From a bacterium (GTDB lineage Bacteria; Actinomycetota; Acidimicrobiia; Spongiisociales; JAHEDJ01), in contig JAHEDJ010000003.1 of assembly GCA_024641325.1 (NCBI GenBank), positions 48,916 to 108,813 of the forward strand: DNA of 59,898 nt, written 5' to 3'. The stretch's first letter is position 1. The number at the start of each line of letters is the position of its first letter. Below the pieces are notes generated by a model. It worked only from the letters and a program-made list of their open reading frames with translations, had not been told where the DNA came from and did no database searches. Below, piece after piece: positions 44,343-52,893 of the stretch. Both the position numbers and the translations under genes were made by a program.

Positions 44343-44603
44343 ATGACCATCACTCTTGAATACTGCGCCCAATGAGGCTATCTGGATCGTGCGGTTCGCA
44401 TGGTCGAGCAAATACTCACTGAGTTTCAGCACCAAACAGAGAGCGTGAGCATCATTCCGTCCAGGGGCGGCGTGTTTGAGGTGGTAGTCGATGGGGAGCT
44501 GATCTACTCAAAGAAAGCCACAGGCCGTCACACCGATTACGAAGAGGTGGGCGAACTGATCCGTGCTCGGATGCCTGCGGTGCCGACTCCCGAGAGCGAT
44601 TGA
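44343..44603 (+). CDS. SelW/SelT/Rdx-family selenoprotein with in-frame TGA (Sec11)
   Basis: A thioredoxin-like Rdx protein of 86 residues if TGA 44373-44375 is read as selenocysteine. The N-terminus reads MTITLEYCAQ-U-GYLDRA, giving the CxxU motif at residues 8-11 where family members have CxxC or CxxU. The rest (PSRGGVFEVVVDGELIYSKKATGR, DYEEVGELIRARM) is the family C-terminus with GGVFEV and the KK-GR turn. GGAGG ends 5 bases before ATG 44343, which a start at the internal ATG 44400 would leave unused. A hairpin follows the TGA (next entry). The protein probably acts in cytosolic thiol redox chemistry. Sec insertion needs selA/selB/selC/selD, none of which is in this window. If they are absent from the genome, the gene is a nonsense mutant. 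Confidence 0.85.
44376..44405 (+). promoter_or_regulatory. Candidate bacterial SECIS hairpin
   Basis: GATCGTGCG (44385-44393) pairs with CGCATGGTC (44397-44405), nine pairs including two G-U, around the loop GTT. The loop starts with G and is 18 bases after the TGA, inside the 16-37 base spacing described for bacterial SECIS elements. The hairpin lies in coding sequence, as expected for bacteria. Confidence 0.65.
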
Positions 44604-44605
44604 CC

Positions 44606-45733
44606 TCAGGGGCGCAATCTATCCGGCCGCACTTCAGCCTCTCGAACACCCCCACTCGCCATCCACGCCGGAAGCTCCCCATCGATGATCAAAGAGGTAG
44701 CCATCCTGGCCATCCCCGGCGAGGTCATGATCCCGAATCCGCCCTGGCCCGCCAGCCAGACGAACTGCTGATCCTCCGGATCGGGTCCCACGACCGGCGC
44801 TCCGTCGGGAGCAAAGGTCCGTAGCCCGGCCCACGCCCGGCGAATCGAGCGGATCTCGAGGGTTGTGGCGGCCTGAATCCGTTCGATTCCGATCGCAACG
44901 TCTATCTCATCATGACGAACGTCGTGCGGATCCATCGGCGTCTGATCGGCCGGCGATCCCAGCAACTGGACTCCTTCAGGCTCGAAATAGAACTGCTCAT
45001 CGATGTCGATAACGGCCGGCCACCGCCGCACATCGGCACCCTCCGGCGGGGCGAATGTGAACGCGGTTCGGCGCTTGGGCTGCAGCCCGATCGGCTCGAT
45101 ACCGGCAAGTGCCGCAATCTGGTCGGCCCAGGAGCCGGCGGCGTTGACGAGGACTTCGGCGCGAATGTTCTCGCGGCCGGTCTGCACTGACCAACCGGCT
45201 CCGTCTCGCGCGATGGCGCTAACTGGAGAATCGGTCAAGACCTGACCGTGCCTACGTCTGATACCGCGCAAGAAGCCCTGCAGCAGGCTGTCGACATCGA
45301 TCGCACGGCCGTCAGGTTCGAGCACCGCCCTGTCAACGTAGCCGGGACGCAGGACCGGAGAGAGCTCGCTCGCTTCGCCTCCGTCGATCAGACGGACCGA
45401 AGGGATCTGTGATCTGGCTTCTTCGGCCGTGGTATCGACGGCTGCACGCTGATCAGGCCTTCCGATCAGCATGATTGGACGTGGAGAGACCAGCGGAACG
45501 TTGGTGAAACGGAACGGAGGCTCCTCAAAGAAATCGCGCCCTGCCGCGGTGATGCTCCGGATGAGGGGCGATTCCCATGCCTCGGTCAACAGGGCGGCCG
45601 ACCGGCCCGTTGTGTGATAGCCAAACTGCTTCTCGCGTTCGACAAGGACCACCGAACCGTGAGCCGCCAGTTCGTAGCCAGCGGATGCGCCGGCTATCCC
45701 ACCTCCGACAATGAGGAACTCCGTGGTCAGCAT
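44606..45733 (-). CDS. dauA: D-arginine/D-amino-acid dehydrogenase-like FAD oxidoreductase (DauA type)
   Basis: A 375-residue DAO-family flavoprotein. FAD motif LIVGGGIAGASAGYELAAHG at 7-26, then GYHTTGRSAALLTEA near 38-52, SPRPIML near 84, NAAGSWADQIAALAGI near 192 and PKRRTAFTFAPP near 215, with the C-terminal GQGGFGIMTSPGMA. These segments follow closely those of Pseudomonas DauA, which oxidises D-arginine and other cationic D-amino acids. The substrate here is inferred by that resemblance. It converges with the selenoprotein gene two bases away. Confidence 0.78.
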   Translation of the reverse strand: MLTTEFLIVGGGIAGASAGYELAAHGSVVLVEREKQFGYHTTGRSAALLTEAWESPLIRSITAAGRDFFEEPPFRFTNVPLVSPRPIMLIGRPDQRAAVDTTAEEARSQIPSVRLIDGGEASELSPVLRPGYVDRAVLEPDGRAIDVDSLLQGFLRGIRRRHGQVLTDSPVSAIARDGAGWSVQTGRENIRAEVLVNAAGSWADQIAALAGIEPIGLQPKRRTAFTFAPPEGADVRRWPAVIDIDEQFYFEPEGVQLLGSPADQTPMDPHDVRHDEIDVAIGIERIQAATTLEIRSIRRAWAGLRTFAPDGAPVVGPDPEDQQFVWLAGQGGFGIMTSPGMARMATSLIIDGELPAWMASGGVREAEVRPDRLRP

Positions 45734-45737
45734 CTCT

Positions 45738-46547
45738 TTAGCCTCTCGTTATCGCGTAGAAGGCTATCGCTGCAGCTGCACCGACATTGAGCGAGTCCAC
45801 GCCACCGCGCATCGGGATGGTCAGTCGTTCGTCGACCACGTCCAGTGTTGCCGGGGTCAGACCGGGCCCTTCTGCACCCAGCAGGAGGGCGACCCGCTCG
45901 TCGGCAGATGCTTTGAAGTCATCGATCGGGGTTGCGCCGCCGTCTGGTGTGAGGGCGGCGATACGAAAGCCGTGCCGGCGCACCGGATCGAGGCCTGGTG
46001 GCAGATAGCCGACTCGTGCGTGTGGCAGAGAGAATGCTTCCCCCATCGCGACACGAAGAGCCCTGCGATAGAGCGGGTCGCAACTCCGCGGGTCGAGTAA
46101 CAGCGCGTCAATGCCAAGCCCTGCTGCCGATCGGACTATCACGCCCATGTTCGTGGGGTTGGTGACATTCTCGAGTACCACCACACGCCGGGACTCGGCC
46201 AGCAACTCTTCGGCGAGCGGGAGTTCCTTACGGTAGAAAACGGAGATGAGCCCGCGGTGCAGGTGGATTCCCGTCACCTCATTGACAACCGCTCCGCCTG
46301 CAAAATAGTGCGGGACATCGCGGGGGACGACGTCGGGGATCGGTTCGCCACGCGTCGCGTCGATGAGGACCGACTTCAGCTCGTAACCTGCGTGTAATGC
46401 ACGTTCGACGACGAGCGCCCCTTCGGCAATGAATACACCGGCCAGGTCCCCACCCGGCGCCTCTCGCTGCCGGCGCAGTTGCTGATCGCGCAAGCCGATG
46501 TAATCGAGGATACGGGGGTCGGCCGGATCGATGATGGAGACTTTCAC
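45738..46547 (-). CDS. TrmH/SpoU-family RNA 2'-O-methyltransferase
   Basis: A 269-residue SPOUT methyltransferase that methylates ribose in rRNA or tRNA. An N-terminal substrate-binding part (residues 1-100, GVFIAEGALVVERAL) precedes the knot domain: motif 1 VVLENVTNPTNMGVIVRSA near 131, motif 2 VALLLGAEGPGLT near 223 and motif 3 IPMRGGVDSLNVGAAAAIAFY near 246. The start GTG 46547 is chosen because the upstream frame (to 46685) has no family similarity. It is four bases from the DauA-like gene on the same strand. Confidence 0.85.
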   Translation of the reverse strand: MKVSIIDPADPRILDYIGLRDQQLRRQREAPGGDLAGVFIAEGALVVERALHAGYELKSVLIDATRGEPIPDVVPRDVPHYFAGGAVVNEVTGIHLHRGLISVFYRKELPLAEELLAESRRVVVLENVTNPTNMGVIVRSAAGLGIDALLLDPRSCDPLYRRALRVAMGEAFSLPHARVGYLPPGLDPVRRHGFRIAALTPDGGATPIDDFKASADERVALLLGAEGPGLTPATLDVVDERLTIPMRGGVDSLNVGAAAAIAFYAITRG

Positions 46548-46601
46548 GGCACGCAGCGTACATGGTCGCGGTATCGTCGAAGAAGAGGAAAGGAACGTCG
46601 A

Positions 46602-46997
46602 ATGGCCGCCCGGTTTGATGCCCTGGGAATCATCGTCGGGGACATGGAACGAAGCCTTGCCTTCTACCGCCTGCTTGGACTCCATAGCCCCGGTGGATCA
46701 GAAGGAGAGGGCCACGTCGATCTCAATCTCGCCAGAGGGCTGCGCCTGATGCTCGATACCGTGGGTGTTGTTCAGTCATTCTCCGAATGGGAGCCACCTA
46801 CCGGGGGCCATCGCATGGTCATGGCGTTCCTGTGTTCATCACCTGCAGAAGTCGATGAACTACACGCCTCGATAGTTGCGGCCGGGCACCGCAGTCACGT
46901 CGATCCGTTCGATGCACCCTGGGGGCAGCGTTATGCCACCGTGCTCGATCCGGACGGCAATCCGGTGGATCTATTCGCCAACCTCGACATCGAGTAG
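46602..46997 (+). CDS. Glyoxalase/VOC superfamily protein
   Basis: A 131-residue vicinal-oxygen-chelate protein, two beta-alpha-beta-beta-beta modules. FDALGIIVGDMERSLAFYRLLGL is the first module, GQRYATVLDPDGNPVDLFAN the second with the expected metal-binding Asp/Glu region. The first metal position is Asp6/Ile rather than the usual His, so it may be a binding protein instead of a lyase. AGGAA before ATG 46602 supports the start. Its last 27 bases overlap the convergent ClC gene. Confidence 0.8.
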   Translation: MAARFDALGIIVGDMERSLAFYRLLGLHSPGGSEGEGHVDLNLARGLRLMLDTVGVVQSFSEWEPPTGGHRMVMAFLCSSPAEVDELHASIVAAGHRSHVDPFDAPWGQRYATVLDPDGNPVDLFANLDIE

Positions 46998-49022
46998 GGG
47001 CTCAGACGGACTTGCGGTTGCCTGGGCGGCCGGGTTGGACTCAGTCGATGTGGCGCGCAGTCGTTCAACCACCTGGTTGCGCGCCCCCGGAGCACCGAAC
47101 CCGGTAACTACGTCTCCCTCCTGGAGGACGGTGTTGCCTTCCGGAATCAGCACGGCCCGCCCGCGCCGCACGGCTACCAGTGTGCAGCCAGGAGGCCAAC
47201 GCACTTCCTTCAACTGGCGACCGTCTGCCATGGATCCTGCCGGGACGTGGAACTCGAAGAACTCCGCGTCCGGCCGAGTCCAGATGCGCTGTCGCTTCCG
47301 CTGTAGCTCGGCTTCGGTCGCCTCCGACAAAGCGTGGTGGTAGGCCTTGATCGCCGTCTCCCGCCGGAACATACCGACAAGCTGAGTCGGGTCTTCTTCG
47401 GACACCACAGGAAGTCGTCCGACGCCGAGGCTTGCCATACGCTCCAGCGCCAGCGAAACGGGGGTCGCCGGAGTCACCGTGAACGGGCGCGGTGTCATGG
47501 CGTCGGCAGCCTTCACCTGATCCGACGGACCGCCCGTCCGCGCGATGTCCGACACGGTGAGGATGCCGATCAGTCGATCGTCATCGTCGGCGACGGGCAG
47601 GCCGTGGTGACGGTGTCTGTCGAGCACTGCCTGCACCTCGCCGGTGGTCATCTGCGGCCGCAAAACCTCGTCCCATGGAGTCATCACCTCGCCGACGGCC
47701 ACCGTGTCGAGAAGATCGACGTCGCTGGTACGAAGCAGTCGGATCCCCCTGCGGACGAGCGGAATCGTGTAGACGCTCTCTTTATGGATGCGGTCGGCGA
47801 TGACCGTCGCCAATGAAGTTGCCAGCATCAGAGGCAGAACCAGGCCGTAATCGCCGGTCAACTCGAACACGATCAGGATCGAGGTGAGCGGAGCCCGGGC
47901 CACCGCGGCGAACATTGCCGCCATGCCGACGACTGCAAAAGCGCCGGCATCCAGCGAAGAGAACCCCCATATAGGTCCGACCAGTGCCGCCAAACCCGCG
48001 CCGAGCGAAGACCCGATGAAGAGGGCCGGCATGAAGTGGCCGCCTGATGCTTGAGATCCCAACGTCCCTGCCGTGGCCAGAATCTTCAGCCCGACGAGGA
48101 TGAGCAACGTCCACCAGGCAACGCCCAGCGGTGCACCGCCTACGAGTTCCTGGATGAAGCCCTGGCCCGTGCCGAGGATCCGGGGCTCAATGGTCACTAT
48201 GGCGGCCACCGGAATGCCCAGCGCTATGGGTCGCATCCATGGACGGGCCTCGAATAGCTCCACCGGTGAGTGCACTGAATCGAAAGCCTTCAGGAAGAGG
48301 AATCCCACTGCGGCGGCCAAGACGCCCAGCGCCACATAGAGCATGAGCTCTGCCGGGTGATCGACACCGTGGGCCGTCACCGACAGGATGCGATCCTCAC
48401 CAACGATGGTGCGCGCCGTCACGGCCGCGGTAACCGATGCGATGACCACCGCGTTGAGGTGCCGGATGGCGAAGTTTCCGAGGATCACCTCCATCGCGAA
48501 GAGCATGCCGGCGATCGGGGCGTTGAATGTCGCTCCGATTCCGGCACCGGCGCCGGCCGCTACCAGACTCCGCACCTGGTCCTCGCCAAGTCCGGAATAC
48601 CTGCCGATCGAAGACCCGACCGCCGCTCCGACCATGACGGTCGGACCTTCCCGACCGGCCGACCCACCGCTGCCGAGTGTGAGTGCGGTGGCCAGGATCT
48701 TGAGGTAGCTGGAACGGGTCGGCACGTAACCGGAGCGAACTGCCAAACCCGCCGTCGTCTCAGGTACCCCACTGCCGCGCAACTCGGGAAACCGCTGGGA
48801 TAGAGCCCAAGCTGCAAACAAACCCAGGGGAACAGTGAGCAACGGAATGAACCTCCCCCACGACAAGGTTCCGTCCAGCCAGTCGACTCCGTCGCGGATC
48901 AACTCGATGCTCCAAATGAGCGCGGCACCCCCTAGACCGGCCATGAACCCGACGACGAGGGACAGGCCGATGAACACGGCCGTCGTTTGTCGCCGGACGA
49001 TGGTACGCAGACGCTGCCTCAC
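46971..49022 (-). CDS. ClC-family chloride channel with CBS pair and TrkA-C domain
   Basis: A 683-residue protein. The ClC membrane part (about 1-430, eighteen helices expected) has GSGVPE at 83-88 and GSAGREGP at 119-126, with Glu125 as the gating glutamate. Two CBS domains follow (GEVMTPWDEVL near 445; DAMTPRPFTVTP near 507) and a C-terminal TrkA-C-like region (FEFHVPAGSMADGRQLKEVRWPPGCTLVAVRRG near 590). The gating Glu suggests a proton/chloride antiporter. Start GTG 49022. Convergent overlap with the VOC gene. Confidence 0.9.
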   Translation of the reverse strand: MRQRLRTIVRRQTTAVFIGLSLVVGFMAGLGGAALIWSIELIRDGVDWLDGTLSWGRFIPLLTVPLGLFAAWALSQRFPELRGSGVPETTAGLAVRSGYVPTRSSYLKILATALTLGSGGSAGREGPTVMVGAAVGSSIGRYSGLGEDQVRSLVAAGAGAGIGATFNAPIAGMLFAMEVILGNFAIRHLNAVVIASVTAAVTARTIVGEDRILSVTAHGVDHPAELMLYVALGVLAAAVGFLFLKAFDSVHSPVELFEARPWMRPIALGIPVAAIVTIEPRILGTGQGFIQELVGGAPLGVAWWTLLILVGLKILATAGTLGSQASGGHFMPALFIGSSLGAGLAALVGPIWGFSSLDAGAFAVVGMAAMFAAVARAPLTSILIVFELTGDYGLVLPLMLATSLATVIADRIHKESVYTIPLVRRGIRLLRTSDVDLLDTVAVGEVMTPWDEVLRPQMTTGEVQAVLDRHRHHGLPVADDDDRLIGILTVSDIARTGGPSDQVKAADAMTPRPFTVTPATPVSLALERMASLGVGRLPVVSEEDPTQLVGMFRRETAIKAYHHALSEATEAELQRKRQRIWTRPDAEFFEFHVPAGSMADGRQLKEVRWPPGCTLVAVRRGRAVLIPEGNTVLQEGDVVTGFGAPGARNQVVERLRATSTESNPAAQATASPSEPLLDVEVGE

Positions 49023-49072
49023 TGAGATGAAACTAGTTGCGCCGCTGCCCGGTTTCGGTCCAGACTGTTCCG

Positions 49073-49780
49073 ATGGTCCTCTTCTCTTACGATCCGGCGC
49101 TGCTGGCCGCCTTCCCGACCATCAGGGCCGGCACTATCCACGCCCGCGGTGTGGTGAACGGGCCTACCCCGGACGAGTTCCTGCAAGCCTTCGCGACAGA
49201 GCAACGGGCGACGATCGCGCGAATCGGGGAAACCCCGCTGGCGGATCTACCGAGCCTGGCGGCGTGGCGCAGGGTTTTCAGTAGCTTCGGCGTATCACCG
49301 ACTCAGTATCGGAATGCAGCTGAGGCACTACTCCGGCGTCTAACGAAGCGCGGGGACATCCCTTCGATCAACCTGCTCGTCGACCTCGCCAATCTGGTCA
49401 GCATCCGGCACCGCCTCCCGGTGGCCGTATTCGATCAGGGCCCCGTCCACGGATCGACGGTGGTTCGCTTCGCAGACGGCGACGAACGATTCACCGACCT
49501 GGGAACCCGGGAGTCCAGTCCGCCGGCTGCCGGGGAGGTGGTATTCGTCGACAACGACGGACTGGTGAGCGCCAGGCGATGGTGCTGGAGGCAGAGCCTC
49601 CAGAGCGCGGCCGGGCCGGACACGACGGACGTCCTGATAACGATCGAAGGCCACCACGACGGAGCAGCCTCCGCGGTGGAGGCTGCCACCGGCGATCTCG
49701 TAGACCTGCTGGAACGGTTTGCCACACCGCACTCGCTCTCCACGGCACAGCTGTCGCCTGAGTACCCGCAGTTCGGATAG
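49073..49780 (+). CDS. B3/B4 (tRNA-binding) domain protein
   Basis: A 235-residue stand-alone B3/B4 domain, the editing-type domain found in the beta subunit of phenylalanyl-tRNA synthetase. Recognisable segments are WRRVFSSFGVSPTQYRNAAEALLRRLTK near 78-105 and INLLVDLANLVSIRHRLPVAVFD near 112-134. Stand-alone members may edit or sense aminoacyl-tRNA, but none is well characterised. ATG 49073 begins the family sequence. It is divergent from the ClC gene. Confidence 0.8.
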   Translation: MVLFSYDPALLAAFPTIRAGTIHARGVVNGPTPDEFLQAFATEQRATIARIGETPLADLPSLAAWRRVFSSFGVSPTQYRNAAEALLRRLTKRGDIPSINLLVDLANLVSIRHRLPVAVFDQGPVHGSTVVRFADGDERFTDLGTRESSPPAAGEVVFVDNDGLVSARRWCWRQSLQSAAGPDTTDVLITIEGHHDGAASAVEAATGDLVDLLERFATPHSLSTAQLSPEYPQFG

Positions 49781-49941
49781 AACGGCAGTAGGAAGCCGGG
49801 CTCAGATTCCGCATCCGGTGGACCCTCGCAGCTGCAGTGTTCTATGCCGCGACGGTGCGACCAAAGCGGCCAAGACGGAGATAGGCCGGATGCGGGAGGA
49901 GCGGATGCCGGATAAGAAGAATCCGGCGATCGGGGGAGTAG

Positions 49942-50009
49942 AAAGCTCGGCCCCCTCTGCTTTCGCCTATCGGCGAAACCATCTCCCCCGCAACTGCGGG
50001 GGAGAAAAC
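49942..50009 (-). repeat. Double-hairpin dispersed repeat, copy 2
   Basis: The reverse complement of the element at 11828-11897: GGCCCCCTCTGC, then TTTCGCC...GGCGAAA, then CTCCCCCGC...GCGGGGGAG. About 40 bases of the two copies match nearly exactly. It sits just after the acyl-CoA ligase stop codon. Confidence 0.75.
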
Positions 50010-50024
50010 GCAGGAGGTCGGTTG

Positions 50025-51572
50025 CTAGCCGCGGGCGCGCAGCACTCTCCTGAGAATCTTGCCGGAGGCGGACTTGGGGATCTCGTCTATGAACTCGAGC
50101 ACCCGTATCTGCTTGTAGTGGGCAACATGGCCCGCCACATAGTCCTGGAGTTCCTCTGCGGTGACCTGCACGCCGGGTTTCACCACGACATAGGCCTTGG
50201 GTATCTCGCCCGCTTCCTCGTCGGGGAGCGGAACTACGGCAACGTCCGCCACCGCAGGGTGGGCAATCAGAAGAGCCTCCAACTCGGCCGGGGGAACCTG
50301 GAAACCTTTGTACTTGATCAGTTCTTTGAGCCGGTCGACGATGAAGTAGTGCCCGTCCTCATCGAGGTGACCGATATCGCCGGTATGGAGCCATCCGTCC
50401 GAATCGATGGTGGCCGCCGTCGCATCTGGGTTGTTGAGGTATCCCTTCATGACCTGTGGTCCACGAATCCAGATCTCGCCGTCCTCTGCGATGTCGAGAT
50501 CTGCTCCATTGTCCGGATCAACGATTCTGCACTCTGTGTTCGGGAGCAACAGGCCTATGGACCCGGGTTTGAACTCACCGCTCGGAGTCGCGTGGGTGAC
50601 GGGACTGGTTTCGGTCAGACCGTATCCCTGTACCACCTCACAACCAATGCGCGCCGCCGCCTCGGCGGCCAATTCTGCTCCAAGGGGTGCCGCACCCGAG
50701 AAGACCTGGCGGGCTGCGGAGAGGTCGAAGTCGTCGACCATCGGATGCTTCGCCAGCGCGAGGACGATCGGCGGAACGAGGTAGTAGCGGGTCACCCTGT
50801 GGTCCTGACCGATCTGGAGGAATTGAGCGAGGTCGAACCGGGGCATAGTGACCAGGGTCGTTCCTTGGGCGAGCGCACCGTTCATCAGGACCTGCATGCC
50901 GTAAATGTGAAAGAACGGGAGGATGCCGATGCCAACGTCGTCCGAAGTGATTTCGAGTGCGGCCTGACTCTGCTCGAGGTTGGCGACGAGATTGCGATGG
51001 GTCAGCATGACGCCCTTGGGCAGGCCGGTCGTCCCGCTCGAATACGGCAGCACGACTACGTCGTCGGCTGGATCGACGGGCGCATGCTCCGCAAGCAGTT
51101 CACCGAACAGGTCGCTGAGCGGCGGGGCACCGTCCGTCGGATCGATGGTGTAGATCTGCTCGATACCGGACCCCACCGCGGCCTCCCGGGCCGTATCGAG
51201 GAACATGCCGATCGTGACGAGGTAGGACGCGCCGGAGTCCCCCAACTGGAACTTCACTTCTTCGGCCGTATACGTCGGGTTGATCGTGGTCACCGTTCCA
51301 CCCGCCATCGCGGCACCGTGAAACGCCACCGCATACTCAGGGAGATTCGGGGCCAGGATGGCAAGCACATCACCCTTGCCGAACCCACGAGCCTCGAGGC
51401 CGCCGGCTAGAGCCCGGATCGCGTAACTCAGTTGCCCGAACGTGAGTGTTCTTCCGGTCGGTCCGTCAATCAGCGCCGCCTTGTCTTGATTGGCATCGGC
51501 GACGCGCAATACGTACGTCGTGATGGGGACATCAGGTATGGCGATATCGGGAAACCGGCTGGTGTGGATCAT
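50025..51572 (-). CDS. AMP-forming acyl-CoA ligase, 4-coumarate-CoA ligase-like
   Basis: A 515-residue adenylating enzyme that activates a carboxylic acid to the CoA thioester. Motifs: YSSGTTGLPKGVMLTHRN near 182, GYGLTETSPVTH near 323, YFIVDRLKELIKYKGFQV near 413 and the adenylation lysine in IPKSASGKILRR near 507. The overall pattern matches the 4-coumarate/cinnamate ligase group, which includes aryl and medium-chain substrates. GGAG before ATG 51572 supports the start over 51602. Transcription from the acyl-CoA dehydrogenase side is separated by a terminator. Confidence 0.86.
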   Translation of the reverse strand: MIHTSRFPDIAIPDVPITTYVLRVADANQDKAALIDGPTGRTLTFGQLSYAIRALAGGLEARGFGKGDVLAILAPNLPEYAVAFHGAAMAGGTVTTINPTYTAEEVKFQLGDSGASYLVTIGMFLDTAREAAVGSGIEQIYTIDPTDGAPPLSDLFGELLAEHAPVDPADDVVVLPYSSGTTGLPKGVMLTHRNLVANLEQSQAALEITSDDVGIGILPFFHIYGMQVLMNGALAQGTTLVTMPRFDLAQFLQIGQDHRVTRYYLVPPIVLALAKHPMVDDFDLSAARQVFSGAAPLGAELAAEAAARIGCEVVQGYGLTETSPVTHATPSGEFKPGSIGLLLPNTECRIVDPDNGADLDIAEDGEIWIRGPQVMKGYLNNPDATAATIDSDGWLHTGDIGHLDEDGHYFIVDRLKELIKYKGFQVPPAELEALLIAHPAVADVAVVPLPDEEAGEIPKAYVVVKPGVQVTAEELQDYVAGHVAHYKQIRVLEFIDEIPKSASGKILRRVLRARG

Positions 51573-51755
51573 TCGTGAGCTCCTCGAAAGCGGCGAACCC
51601 ATCCTTGCACTTCGTAGCCCTGTTCACCACGAGATCGGGCCTCAGTGGTATCTAGTCATTCGGGGCAAGAGATCATTAGGCATCGCGCTTTCTCGAGCGC
51701 CGACCGACAGGGATCGTGTACGAACAAGAGAACCCTTCACCCCGGGGCGGGTGAG

Positions 51756-51792
51756 AAGAGCCGATCTTGCTGGGCTGGCAAGATCGGCTCTT
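51756..51792. terminator. Strong hairpin after the metallo-beta-lactamase-fold gene
   Basis: Perfect 15-base arms (51756-51770 and 51778-51792, AAGAGCCGATCTTGC and complement) with a 7-base loop. It is 64 bases after the minus-strand stop at 51856 and about 185 bases upstream of the acyl-CoA ligase start, so it probably terminates the former. The T-run is short. Confidence 0.65.
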
Positions 51793-51855
51793 TGGTTTGT
51801 CGCCATCAGCCACCAGTGGGAAGCATCTTCGATACGCGAAGCGGCTGTGAATTCG

Positions 51856-52893
51856 CTAGTTGGGCAATGCCCCGAAAAGGATGCGTCCGTCCACTTCCAC
51901 CCGCTCGACTTCGCCGAGGAAGCGGAGGTGCTCGACGTGCGCAAACGTTTCACTCTCGGCCATGAATCCCATCAGACGTTTGGGAAACAGCTCACCGGCC
52001 AAGCTTTGAACGGTTATAGGCCCAGACGCGGTGATGATTGCCCGCATCTGATCGAGGCGTTGTTCATGGTGTTCTGTGATCGAGGCCGCCCGTCCGACCA
52101 GATCGGAGATCGGGTCCCCGTGGGCCGGAAGCACCACCGAAACATCGGGCATAGCTAGCGTCTTGGCGAGGCTTGCCACGTAGTCGGCCAGCGGATCCGG
52201 GCCGGCGCCGATTCCGGCAATGTGCGGGGTAATGGTCGGCAACACGTGATCACCGCTGAACAGGACTCCGGTCGCAGGCTCGAACCAGCACAGGTGATCG
52301 GCGGTATGCCCCGGGGTGTGAACGGCCTGTAGCGTGCGGCTGCCCAACGTGAGATGCTCCCCATCGGAGATACGCCGGGTCGGTGTCGGGCTGCGGAACA
52401 TGCGATGCGCGATGTTGCGCATCCACCATGCGCGCACCCGGCGACCGCCGGGACGTCGGTCGGAAGCTCCATGCCATGGCATTCGACCCCCGCGCGCCGC
52501 ATGGTGCCGGTCACGCAATTCGTCATCAATGATTCCCTCAGTGTGATTGTCGGGGGTCCACCAGATCTGAAATGATTCGTGAGTCAGCACGTCGGCCCCG
52601 GCAACATCGGCGATTCTCGCCGCGTTGCCGAAATGATCTGGATGTGAGTGGGTGATCATGATCGTGTGCACGCGGCCCAGCGGTACGCCCACCGCCTTCA
52701 GTCCGGATCGGATGGCCGCCCACCCTGCTCTACCCGGTAGACCTGTATCGATGACGGCCGCTCCGTGCTCATCCTCGAGCACGTACATGTTGGTGTGCCC
52801 GAGTCCGGTGAAGTTGATCGGAAGCTGCACCCTGATGATGCCCGGAGCGATCTCCTTGACTTCGCGCGAGGCGGGAGCGGCCTCCTGCTTCAT
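51856..52893 (-). CDS. Metallo-beta-lactamase-fold hydrolase
   Basis: A 345-residue MBL-fold protein with the metal motif THSHPDH at 81-87 (HxHxDH), a third-ligand region TPGHTADHLCWF near 222 and FSGDHVLP near 242. Extra sequence between (RMPWHGASDRRPGGRRVR) and a winged-helix-like C-terminus (ELFPKRLMGFMAESETFAHVEHLRFLGEVERV) place it with the glyoxalase II-like/LACTB2 group, hydrolysing thioesters or esters. The start overlaps the acyl-CoA dehydrogenase stop (TGATG), so the two genes are coupled. An acyl-CoA thioesterase role would suit the context but is inference. Confidence 0.82.
   Translation of the reverse strand: MKQEAAPASREVKEIAPGIIRVQLPINFTGLGHTNMYVLEDEHGAAVIDTGLPGRAGWAAIRSGLKAVGVPLGRVHTIMITHSHPDHFGNAARIADVAGADVLTHESFQIWWTPDNHTEGIIDDELRDRHHAARGGRMPWHGASDRRPGGRRVRAWWMRNIAHRMFRSPTPTRRISDGEHLTLGSRTLQAVHTPGHTADHLCWFEPATGVLFSGDHVLPTITPHIAGIGAGPDPLADYVASLAKTLAMPDVSVVLPAHGDPISDLVGRAASITEHHEQRLDQMRAIITASGPITVQSLAGELFPKRLMGFMAESETFAHVEHLRFLGEVERVEVDGRILFGALPN

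Noticed and set aside
44373-44375. TGA as a true stop, leaving a 67-residue gene from ATG 44400
   Set aside because: This start has no ribosome-binding site, lacks the redox motif of the family and ignores the GGAGG before ATG 44343 and the conserved in-frame sequence before the TGA.
49719-51410. Long plus-strand open frame (563 residues)
   Set aside because: Antisense to the acyl-CoA ligase, whose motifs are complete.
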